NCBI RefSeq assembly: GCF_003369915.1
Contig: NW_022881603.1
Coordinates: forward strand, 8,601,249-8,665,248
Origin: Drosophila miranda
Taxonomy: Eukaryota; Arthropoda; Insecta; Diptera; Drosophilidae
Direction of reading: 5' to 3'
DNA length: 64,000 nt
Made by a program: the position numbers and the translations under genes. Below, in pieces: positions 32,187 to 43,034 of this stretch (its first letter is position 1; each line of letters begins with the position of its first letter). The notes beneath the pieces are model-generated. The model did not search any database, was not told where the DNA came from, and saw only the letters and a program-made list of their open reading frames with translations.

Positions 32187-35162
32187 ATGTCTAAAGTAAC
32201 TGTTCGGGCCAGCCGCTGAAGAATAACCGTAACTTTAACATTATTATTGTATGAGCAGAGAGAGCCGCCTATGTTGTAAAACGTTGACGTTCTGCAGAGC
32301 TGCTGCGCTCTCCCGCTAAAGGGGCTCTCTGCCGCCGCCACTTCGGCAACTACTTTGATCTGCTGCCGCCACTTCGGCAATCACTTTGATCTAACGCCGT
32401 CGTCTATAGTTTAGTTCTATGCTAACCCCTCTGCGCATTGGTTGCATATCGATCTCGCATAAAGTTTATCTGGCAATAGCAAGCAATCGGCTTCCGCTAA
32501 GCCACCAAGATTAAATACGAATTATAAAGTTTAACCCAAAATCTCTTTTCATTTTTGAAACACATACATAGGTGCCAAAAAAGCTTGGCATCTCAAACAG
32601 TAACGAAGAAAGTTTACGAAGCTCGCTCCATTTACCCGGATCGCACAAAGTCCGAGGAGAAGTCATTCACCGAGGTTAATGTCCTCGTCAAGACTTTGGA
32701 CACGGCGCTGCTGCTGCTCAGCTCCAAGGAGGAATGCGTCCTGTTGACCGTCTTCAGTCACATAATGGACTTTACGCGGCGCCAGGACGAGAATGTACTG
32801 GAGCTGAAGGAGCATAAAATGCTGGAAGTGCTGCTGGAGAAGAAAATCTTCATTGATTCGGAGAACGTTATCATCCGACGCTTCGCCTTGTACCTCATGA
32901 ACGCCTTAATGGACAACACGGACATGAACACGCTCGAGCCCGAGACGACTGAAGGCATCCTGGAGGTGGCCTATAGTTTCTACCTGCAGGAAACTGACGA
33001 TTTCTGCATAGAATATCTCTCGCACCTGCTAAACATGTGCCTGCGTGATCCCAAAGTGGCCCAGGGAATTGTGGAGAACTTTGAGCTCTTGCAGAAGTTC
33101 AAGGCAGTGATTGCCACCTCCGAGAATCCCGACACCATTCATAGCTCCATCGAGGCCGGGAGATTCGGCTTGCGGCCCTGAAAGTCTTGAAGACCCTCCT
33201 GGTGGACACCAGCGACCAGAGTGTGTTTGAGCCGCTGCATCGCTGCTTCCATGTCCTGGAGCAGCTGGTCAAAGAATTTTGCGAAGATCTGCAAGGACCG
33301 GATGCGGTCGAGATCATTGAGGTGCTGGCCACGGCTCTCCGGTCCGAGAAGATGACCAAGCTGTTCTTCGAGCATAACCTCTTCGACCTTATTGTCGAGC
33401 ACCTGAAGGACCAAATCGATATCCTGTCCCTTGAGCTGCGCTGCACCATCATATCCATCTTCGCGGAAACTGCGAAGTACGTGCAGTATCTGGTGAGGAT
33501 GCACACTGCCGAGATCACGGACATGTTCCTCGGCTGCCTCATGGAGAACGACCTGGCACCGGCCACCTTCGTGATCCTCGGGCTCAACCGCATGGCCGAT
33601 AATCCGGACGCACTGCGTCGAATTGTGACCGAGTTTGATGAGGGGGCTAGGCAGAAGCTAGTGTCCATTTTCCAGTCCCCGGAGGTGATCATCAAGACCC
33701 GGGAGCAGGCAGCCGAGTTTATCAATCGCCTCCTGACCGGAGCCTATCGCGACACGGCTGGAGAGGTGACGGACTTGGACATTCCAGGCGTCCTCACCAC
33801 CACCATTCAGCAGGGCCTGCCTACTCTCTCCATTGATTTGATCCTATCTCTGCTGGTAATCGTCGAGAGTTTGGCCCAGAACGAGGAGTACCGAACAGTC
33901 CTGGGCCAGCATCGTCCGCTCACCGAGCAAATTGCTCAACTTTTGATGGTAATGGCAGTCTCAGGAAGCACTCTCATTCTGTGGTGTCTTGGCATCTATA
34001 ACGCATTTTTCACCCACTTCCACAGCGCTTCCGTTGCCTGTGCACCATCGTCGATAAGCAGGATGTTCGTGAGGTGCTGCTTGAGAACTACATTGTGTCC
34101 TCCATCAAGCGGGCTCTGAAGTCGCTCTCTAATCTGGTCAAGACGGCTGTGACCAACTTCATTCTGCAGACCACGCGCTTTAGCGAATTCATCGACGCCT
34201 ACATAGATCGCGGCATTCTGGAAGTGTAAGCGGCTCCCAACTACTCTCACCCCCCCTGCATTATCATATTCCTATCCCAATCCCGATCTTAGCCTGATGC
34301 TGTTCCAGAAACACGCCATTACTGCCGGCAAGGACTTTTATGTGTCCAGAAAAAAGTTTGACGACTTCCGCACTCTCCAGGACATTCTACGCAACGATTG
34401 CTCTACTCTGGAGGCCGTTCTGGTGGTCAATTTTGACCGATTGGAGGCGGATGAGGCGGATCTGATGAGAGTTCCGTCGTTCTGCCTTCCGATGTCCGAT
34501 GGTGCCGGTGATCATACCTGGTGCTACTGCAAGTGTCCTGCCGATCCCCATCTACCCAAATATCTGGAGACGCTTAATTAAACTCTGATGGTGGGTCTAT
34601 CCCATCTAATCCTTAATAAGCTGCTAACCATGTCCCATCTGATGATTCACAGATGCACGGCCTGGTGGAGAATCCGCCAAAGGTGCGCAGCGCCATCGAT
34701 TTTGATAACGTGGCCAAGCGCATCAAGATCATTGCCGAAGTCGTGCACAATGTGATGAACGATAACCTCAAAATCCTCGACCTCAACTCGACGGAGGAGT
34801 GTTCCCGCCACGCGGTGCGATGCCACCTTCAGGAACTGCGCTACGTCTACCACACTAACTTCATACCCCTGGGCATGGTGCACAGTGGCTGCCAGTTTGA
34901 GCGCGCCATCCTCTTCAAGGCCCTGGCCGATCAGATCGGCCTGCCCTGCACCCTGGAGCGCAGTGTCGACGGCCGGATGCTGTACAACGAGGTGCCGATG
35001 CCGCTGGAGATCGACAAGGATGTTCACTGCGACAAGAAGACCCTCCAGCTTATGCCCTGGCGCATGCTGCGCCCCACCCACGTCGTCGATCTCATGTACA
35101 ACGTAGGCGACCTGTATCCGATGCAGAGTCGCCAGGCACTGCAGTATCTGCGCCTCTATTGA
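32187..35162 (+). pseudogene. ARMC3-like gene A3, degenerate
   Basis: The only copy retaining both the 5' region and the sense codon GAG at 32789-32791 where A2, A4, A5 and A6 have TAG. Lesions are the solo LTR after codon 4, the 106-bp frameshifting deletion near 33158, a 33-bp in-frame loss at the start of exon 2 (near 34027), a 96-bp in-frame loss in exon 3 (near 34318), and TAA at 34579-34581 replacing a glutamine codon. Exon 4 (34653-35162) is complete to the native stop. Confidence 0.85.
32201..32599. mobile_element. Solo LTR in ARMC3 exon 1 (unit 3), 399 bp
   Basis: Longer form of the unit 2 solo LTR, flanked by GTAAC at 32196-32200 and 32600-32604. It retains about 30 bp deleted in unit 2, including a second copy of the short CACTTCGGCAA-containing repeat. 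A frame through the LTR's last bases runs into ARMC3 without an ATG. Confidence 0.87.
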
Positions 35163-35861
35163 TCACTGAGATTTTTTTATTTAATCCTTTTTCCAGCTTC
35201 CATTTCAAAATTTCCTGTCGCACCATTTATCGAATGGGCTTGTAATCGAGTTTATTAAAGGGGCCAAAGAAGCAGTGGTTTTGGTCTCAGCTAGTCCTCT
35301 CCACCGTCCACTGCGCATGTCCTCGTCCACTGCGCCTTCGCCTGGCATTCGTCCTGGCAACGCATGTAAATAATAAGCAAGAGACTGGGATTGTAAATTT
35401 TAAAAAATATCGTACATCGATAAATCAAATTTTATAAATTTTAATATTGCCATATCGACTGTATCAATTTTAAAACCTTAATATATCGATATATCGGAAT
35501 AATAATAATAAGGAGCGGTGAAATTTTTTCGTACTCTTCCTTCTTGGAATATAATAGGCAATAGGGTCTGTGATTTGGTAAGCACTTACAGTCTAGATAT
35601 TTCTATTAATCTAATCTTCGAAAAAAATATCGCACCGAAAATAAAACACATGCAAAGCGTTGCTCTCCTGGCTGGCTCATAATGAGCCAGATAACCTGGG
35701 ATTTTGTTTTCTGCGATACGTTTGATGTATGAAATGGCACATCCTTATAATATAAGGTCCCATATCGATATATCGATAAAATATCAACAAACATGCAAGC
35801 GACTGTTGGCGGAGCATTTGGAACACCAGCGTAGATTAAATAGAAGCTGGTGGCTTGAACC
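35163..35861 (+). promoter_or_regulatory. Spacer 3 with double DREF-type site
   Basis: 699 bp with no recognised gene. TATCGATATATCGATA is at 35763-35778. Confidence 0.6.
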
Positions 35862-36017
35862 ATGTGCCGAGTGCTCCTCACGCTCGCCTACTTCCTCCTG
35901 ACCATCTGGTCCATTGTGTTTACGGCCTGCGTCAACAATGGTGAGTGTGTGTGCTCCTTGGAGCGATGTGACCTTGTTCACCAGCAGCCGCAGAAGAGAA
36001 AAATCAATAATCTTTAA
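35862..36017 (+). CDS. Small 51-codon ORF S3
   Basis: Residue 16 is Trp instead of Ser. The frame, length, donor-like site and overlapping stop are all retained. Confidence 0.45.
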   Translation: MCRVLLTLAYFLLTIWSIVFTACVNNGECVCSLERCDLVHQQPQKRKINNL

Positions 36018-39000
36018 AATTCCTGCATTCCCGGACAGTCACGGGCACGATTCTCAGTGCCGAAAGTGGTTAAGATAGGCTCTGAAACTTGCGTTGCAGT
36101 TGGTGCTATAGCCGATGCTTCAGCCTGTGGATCAGATGCGTTTGTCAGGGTTTGTTCGGTCGCAGATTTTTCACTATTTGTGACTGACACCTGCTCTGAC
36201 TGCACTACTTGTTCAGATGCCACAGTCGCAGTGTCGCACTCCTCGTCGCTTTCCAGATCGTCGCGCGCCTCACGTGATGGTGGATTAAAGCTACCGTCGA
36301 GCATCGTCTTAAAGACTTTAATGTTCTTGACCACACGCGGCTCTAGTTCGCTCTGAAAACCGAACCAAACGAATGATACAGCGCTTCCGCAATGGATATT
36401 CAGAAAATGTTCTCACCGTGATCAGTTTGTCTGCCATCTCCAACATTTCAGTCTTGACTTCATGTCCGTTGAGCACCTTAATAGTGAGGTTGGTGAGCTC
36501 TTTGGCCAGCAGGCGACACATTTCCCTGCGCTCGGTGAAATAGTTCTGTATGTAGTGCAGGAAGCTCAGAGCGATCCTGTTGTGTATGTTGCTCTTCGGG
36601 GAGCTGGCTTCCTGAATCGTCAAATCGATGAAGAACTTGACCACGTAATCGGGCTGAACGGCGTTCAGCGGCGCGTCGAAGCTGCAGTTCATGACGGTCC
36701 ACAGAGTGGGCAGAAGGCAGGGTTGCAGAAGCGCCTGCTTCTTGAGGCGGACAAGGTTCTCAAAGAACATGCCAGGACCTGGCTAATGATTGGCTCTGCG
36801 TTGGGATTGAAGTAGCGTTTGAGCAGCTGCTCGAGCACCTCGGGCCGATCGTCGATGTGACCGCGCAGGACCAAGCGACAAAGGCCTCGCACTATGGCCA
36901 GGCTCACGCCCTTGTCGACCACCATTTCCATATAGCGGCCAATCGCCATAATGATGTCGACGCTATGCTCGCTGTTCTGCACTGTCTGATCGCCATCCTC
37001 CTCCCCGTCGTATGTATCCTGCACGGTATAGAGCTGGCGGCGATTGGACGTCTTAGACCCCAGCCCCCTAGCATCTATCTTCCGGCTCAACTTGTCGACA
37101 TAGTCGATGCCAGAGAAGACAGCTGACAGAGGTCTCGCACAGACGGACCTCCTTGCTATTGTAGAACTGATGGTATACAACCCGGAACACCGTCTCGGTG
37201 TATGCCTCATAGAACATACTGTAGGCGTTGCCGCATTTGATGGCCCATTCGAAGATGTCCACATCCGAGGAGTGGAGATGGCGGCAAATGAAGTCCTTGT
37301 ACAGCTTACATATGCTGGGAGTGAGCTTCTGGACATGCGGAGAGGCCACTATATAGTATGAGGTGAACAGGCCTTTCAGGACACGCTCCTGGTTGGAGAG
37401 CTTCGGACGGGCGGGCATGTCCAGAAAGCCGTGCTTCACCAGCAGCGGTTTGATCAGCTCCGTGTACTCCTCTGTGACAGCCATCTTCTCCTTATTCACG
37501 GACTGAGCCTGTATATACTCCTTCTGGCGCCCAAACTTATCCTCCTGTTCCTCCAGCTCTAAGATCTTCACCTTCAACGAGGATATCTTCATCTTCGAGG
37601 GCGTGTCCAAGTCGTCCAGCAACTTACTGATCAGATTGCGATCGTGCACTAGCTCATTCTGCTTGGTATTAAGGTCACACGTCTCGTAGATGATCTCAAT
37701 AAAGAACTTCATCCGGTCATTGAGGTCGGTGATCAGCTTCTCCATGCAACGCACGAGCACGCGGACGATCTTGTGGTCGAGCAGACAGTCCTTCAATAGA
37801 TTTTTGATCAACGTCTTCATATTGCTACGCCCAATCTCGTCGCCCAGGTCGTACGAGTCCAGGATTTCCACCAGCGAGAGCAGCATGTTCTGGAACTCTA
37901 TCTGGGCGAACTTGTCCATGTCCGGTTTCTGGCTCTCACAGAACCTACAATGGATAGCAATCACTTACTGTTTGGATTTCGTTTGGGTCTCATTCAACTC
38001 ACTTGTTCACATAGGTGCAGAAGACACTCAGTTCGGGCAGCACCTGGTCGCTTTCGTCCGCCTGCGTGCTCTCCAGATAGTCGCCGAGGCACTGCCAATA
38101 GAGCAACAGCTTCACGTTGAGACATTCCAGCGGTACACATCGATGCAGCTCACAGTCGTCACCGAGGGGCAGTTGTGCCATCAGTTGCTGATTGTCGGTC
38201 TGCTCAAAGATTTCACGGAACATTTGCTTGGTCACGCTCCGGAATCGCATCAGCTCCTTCTCGCTGGAGTCCAGCTTGAGGGCCGCTATCAGAGCCACAT
38301 AGTTCTGTTGGTAGGTTTACCACCGTCTTTTTAACGTTGGCCGAGCTGTCGTTCAGACCTTGCTCCAGGAGGGTCAGGCGCTGCGCCACCCTGTAGGCGC
38401 GCACTGGATAGTTGCACATGTTGACGTACGTATGGCGGCGCACCTTCTCGTCCACGTCCCACAGACGCTGCAGTATGTAGGGCACCGTGATGTAGTTGCG
38501 GCCCATGCAGGTGATAATGAACTGGCGCACGCTGGACAAGGGATCCGCAGACGGATGGAACTGATAGGCGCAGACAACTGGATCGACGGGATTGTCCGGA
38601 ATCTGGAAACGCTGCATGGCCAGGACTGCTTGCTTGCGCACACCGGCCGACACGTCCTTCACGCGCTCCAGCATAGTCTCGAGAATCTCGTCGCACTGCG
38701 TGTCGTCGAGTGCCGCATTGGGTCCCAGTTTCTCAAGTATCTGAATCACAAAGTAGCAAATCCGATAGCGAACGTGCGGACTACTGGAATATGTCTGGGA
38801 AAAACAAACAAACAAAAGCATTCAATTGAATCTCAATGGTAAAGTACAGTAGACCCTTACAGTCAACAGCCAGTGGAATGTTTCAGTCATCATGGTCTTC
38901 TCCGACTCGAAGCTGGTCACGAATTTCGCGCAAAAGGACAGGGCCTTGTTACCGTTCTCGTTGCTCTCCTCCGCCTCGAGTACAGTCTTCAGCACATTGA

Positions 39001-39388
39001 TGAATGTGTTCAGAAACTCTTGGTGGCCCATCTGCAAGGCAATTGACAATTCATAGTTGGATTGGACGAGTTCTAATCGGCTGAGCCAGCTGGCTAGCCA
39101 GCGGGTCCCAGTGACGCTGTTCCTTACCCTCGAGTACAGTTGCTGCAGCTCCTTTTCGTAGCGCTTGTGGAGTGACTCCTTGAGTTCCGCGTGACGCATT
39201 ATTGTGTACATGGATTCCGCGCCTCCTCTGCATTGTTCCCGGATGGGAACGGAGGTCGGATCACTGATCTGCATTTCGTTTTCCTTTTCGGCCGAAACGG
39301 CATTGTTGTTCTTGGTCGCCTCCCTTTTTGATGCGGCTGCTGCCGCCGCTTTGGATTTTGGCTTCGCTTTTGCCTTTGGTTGGGGCAT
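36014..39388 (-). pseudogene. Cap-G: Cap-G-like gene C4, degenerate
   Basis: The first of four copies sharing a 26-bp frameshifting deletion in exon 3, here near 38315. Exon 2 lacks the 2-bp loss of C2/C3, and its exon 1-2 frame is open across the unspliced intron. It also has a single-base loss near 36772 in exon 4 and a Pro to Gln change at residue 3. It shares the AGCACCTTAATAG variant near 36475 with C6. Confidence 0.85.
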
Positions 39389-39820
39389 TTCGTGATTTGT
39401 TTTGCTTTTACTAACTAAATACTGCTCGATTACTTTATACTGTACAATTTGTAAAATTTTCGTGAGTGTACGATGGAACACAAACAAGCGTAGCGTTGTT
39501 GCTCATTCTTCTTTTTCACCCCCATTCGCTTGTTAATTTCAAAAAGAACGCTACGCGTGCGGTAATATTAGTGCATTTTAGACTGATGCTAGGGATGTTA
39601 CATATATATCGATACATATCGCATCGTTAATCTGATTCCTCTTTCCAAACTATTCGCTTGTGAATTTAAAAAAATTAACAAAAAATGGGTATTTCAATTT
39701 ATACTTTTGCTTACTTTCTAATGATACTGTTTAAAAATGAAAGAAAGAAAGTGATCTGTGAGAAAAATATAGTACACAAACAAATTCCGTTACAACACGG
39801 CAGCAAAATATTCAACAAAA
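39389..39820. promoter_or_regulatory. Divergent promoter, unit 4 (432 bp)
   Basis: A perfect TATCGATA lies at 39607-39614. No net indel relative to other units. Confidence 0.7.
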
Positions 39821-42534
39821 ATGTCTAAAGTAACGAAGAAAGTTTACGAAGCTCGCTCCATTTACCCGGACCGCACAAAGTCCGAGGAGAAGTCATTCAC
39901 CGAGGTTAATGTCCTCGTCAAGACTTTGGACACGGCGCTGCTGCTGCTCAGCTCCAAGGAGGAATGCGTCCTGTTGACCGTCTTCAGTCACTTAATGGAC
40001 TTTACGCGGCGCCAGGACTAGAATGTACTGGAGCTGAAGGAGCATAAAATGCTGGAAGTGCTGCTGGAGAAGAAAATCTTCATTGATTCGGAGAACGTTA
40101 TCATCTGACGCTTCGCCTTGTACCTCATGAACGCCTTAATGGACAACACGGACATGAACACGCTCGAGCCCGAGACGACTGAAGGCATCCTGGAGGTGGC
40201 CTATAGTTTCTACCTGCAGGAAACTGACGATTTCTGCATAGAATATCTCTCGCACCTGCTAAACATGTGCCTGCGTGATCCCAAAGTGGCCCAGGGAATT
40301 GTGGAGAACTTTGAGCTCTTGCAGAAGTTCAAGGCAGTGATTGCCACCTCCGAGAATCCCGACACCATTCATAGCTCCATCGAGGCCGTTCACAAGATCC
40401 TGCTGATCCAGAGTGCAGAGGAGATGTTGGAGTTTACCACTCTTCCCGACTTTCCCATCGATCGCATTATCTGTGAGGTGACCAGCAAATACCAGGAGAT
40501 TCGGCTTGCGGCCCTGAAAGTCTTGAAGACCCTCCTGGTGGACACCAGCGACCATCGCTGCTTCCATGTCCTGGAGCAGCTGGTCAAAGCATTTTGCGAA
40601 GTTCTGCAAGGACGCTGGCCACGGCTCTCCGGTCCGAGAAGATGACCAAGCTGTTCTTCGAGCATAACCTCTTCGACCTTATTGTCGAGCACCTGAAGGA
40701 CCAAATCGATATCCTGTCCCTTGAGCTGCGCTGCACCATCATATCCATCTTCGCGGAAACTGCGAAGTACGTGCAGTATCTGGTGAGGATGCACACTGCC
40801 GAGATCACGGACATGTTCCTCGGCTGCCTCATGGAGAACGACCTGGCACCGGCCACCTTCGTGATCCTCGGGCTCAACCGCATGGCCGATAATCCGGACG
40901 CACTGCGTCGAATTGTGACCGAGTTTGATGAGGGGGCTCGGCAGAAGCTAGTGTCCATTTTCCAGTCCCCGGAGGTGATCATCAAGACCCGGGAGCAGGC
41001 AGCCGAGTTTATCAATCGCCTCCTGACCGGAGCCTATCGCGACACGGCTGGAGAGCTGACGGACTTGGACATTCCAGGCGTCCTCACCACCACCATTCAG
41101 CAGGGCCTGCCTACTCTCTCCATTGATTTGATCCTCTCTCTGCTGGTAATCGTCGAGAGTTTGGCCCAGAACGAGGAGTACCGAACAGTCCTGGGCCAGC
41201 ATCGTCCGCTCACCGAGCAAATTGCTCAACTTTTGATGGTAATGGCAGTCTCAGGAAGCACTCTCATTCTGTGGTGTCTTGGCATCTATAACGCATTTTT
41301 CACCCACTTCCACAGCGCTCCTATGCCCATTCCATTCTCGTGAACAACATCTTCCGTTGCCTGTGCACCATCGTCGATAAGCAGGATGTTCGTGAGGTGC
41401 TGCTTGAGAACTACATTGTGTCCTCCATCAAGCGGGCTCTGAAGTCGCTCTCTAATCTGGTCAAGACGGCTGTAACCAACTTCATTCTGCAGACCACGCG
41501 CTTTAGCGAATTCATCGACGCCTACATAGATCGCGGCATTCTGGAAGTGTAAGCGGCTCCCAACTACTCTCACCCCCCTGCATTATCATATTCCTATCCC
41601 AATCCCGATCTTAGCCTGATGCTGTTCCAGAAACACGCCTTCTGCGTGTCCACCTGGGGACCGGCCATCGAGAGCATCCTCTCTAAGTGCCCACGATGAA
41701 GTTCTGCATTAGAAACTGCCTAACCTTCACCGACATTACTGCCGGCAAGGACTTTTATGTGTCCAGAAAATAGTTTGAAGACTTCAACACTCTCCAGGAC
41801 ATTCTACGCAACGATTGCTCTCCTCTGGAGGCCGTTCTGGTGGTCAATTTTGACCGATTGGAGGCGGATCTGATGAGAGTTCCGTCGTTCTGCCTTCCGA
41901 TGTCCGATGGTGCCGGTGATCATACCTGGTGCTACTGCAAGCGTCCTGCCGATCCCCATCTACCCAAATATCTGGAGACGCTTAATCAAACTCTGATGGT
42001 GGGTCTATCCCATCTAATCCTTAATAAGCTGCTAACCATGTCCCATCTGATGATTCACAGATGCACGGCCTGGTGGAGAATCCGCCAAAGGTGCGCAGCG
42101 CCATCGATTTTGATAACGTGGCCAAGCGCATCAAGATCATTGCCGAAGTCGTGCACAATGTGATGAACGATAACCTCAAGATCTTCGACCTCAACTCGAC
42201 GGAGGAGTGTTCCCGCCACGCGGTGCGATGCCACCTTCAGGAACTGCGCTACGTCTACCACACTAACTTCATACCCCTGGGCATGGTGCACAGTGGCTGC
42301 CAGTTTGAGCGCGCCATCCTCTTCAAGGCCCTGGCCGATCAGATCGGCCTGCCCTGCACCCTGGAGCGCAGTGTCGACGGCCGGATGCTGTACAACGAGG
42401 TGCCGATGCCGCTGGAGATCGACAAGGATGTTCACTGCGACAAGAAGTCCCTCCAGTTTATGCCCTGGCGCATGCTGCGCCCCACCCACGTCGTCGATCT
42501 CATGTACAACGTAGGCGACCTGTATCCGATGCAG
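39821..42534 (+). pseudogene. ARMC3-like gene A4, degenerate and 3'-truncated
   Basis: There is no solo LTR, so the 5' coding junction is the clean pre-insertion form. Lesions are TAG at 40019-40021, TGA at 40106-40108, a 21-bp in-frame loss near 40554, a 25-bp frameshifting loss near 40613, a missing C near 41690, TAG at 41771-41773 and a 9-bp loss near 41868. The last 11 codons and about 390 bp downstream are deleted, so exon 4 (from 42061) runs into spacer DNA. The 106-bp deletion is absent. Confidence 0.85.
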
Positions 42535-42878
42535 GTGAAATATTTGCGTACTCTTCCTTCTTGGAATATAATAGGCAATTGGGTCTGTGATTTGGTAAGC
42601 ACTTACAGTCTAGATATTTCTATTAATCTAATCGTCGAAAAAAATATCGCACCGAAAATAAAACACATGCAAAGCGTTGCTCTCCTGGCTGGCTCATAAT
42701 GAGCCAGATAACCTGGGATTTAGTTTTCTGCGATACGTTTGATGTATGAAATGGCACATCCTTATAATATAAGGTCCCATATCGATATATCGATAAAATA
42801 TCAACAAACATGCAAGCGACTGTTTGCGGAGCATTTGGAACACCAGCGTAGATTAAATAGAAGCTGGTGGCTTGAACC
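42535..42878 (+). promoter_or_regulatory. Shortened spacer 4 with double DREF-type site
   Basis: 344 bp; the ARMC3-proximal half is deleted. TATCGATATATCGATA at 42780-42795 is retained. The ARMC3 frame reads on through 42699 in this spacer. Confidence 0.6.
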
Positions 42879-43034
42879 ATGTGCCGAGTGCTCCTCACGC
42901 TCGCCTACTTCCTCCTGACCATCTGGTCCATTGTGTTTACGGCCTGCGTCAACAATGGTGAGTGTGTGTGCTCCTTGGAGCGATGTGACCTTGTTCACCA
43001 GCAGCCGCAGAAGAGAAAAATCAATAATCTTTAA
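42879..43034 (+). CDS. Small 51-codon ORF S4
   Basis: As S3 (Trp16). Its stop overlaps the Cap-G C5 stop at 43031-43033. Confidence 0.45.
   Translation: MCRVLLTLAYFLLTIWSIVFTACVNNGECVCSLERCDLVHQQPQKRKINNL

Noticed and set aside
40389-40494. Treating the 106 bp missing in A2, A3 and A5 as a spliced intron (retro-copied units)
   Set aside because: GT...AG ends would leave a different junction from the one observed (two extra G bases remain), the segment is open coding sequence, and true introns remain in the same copies.
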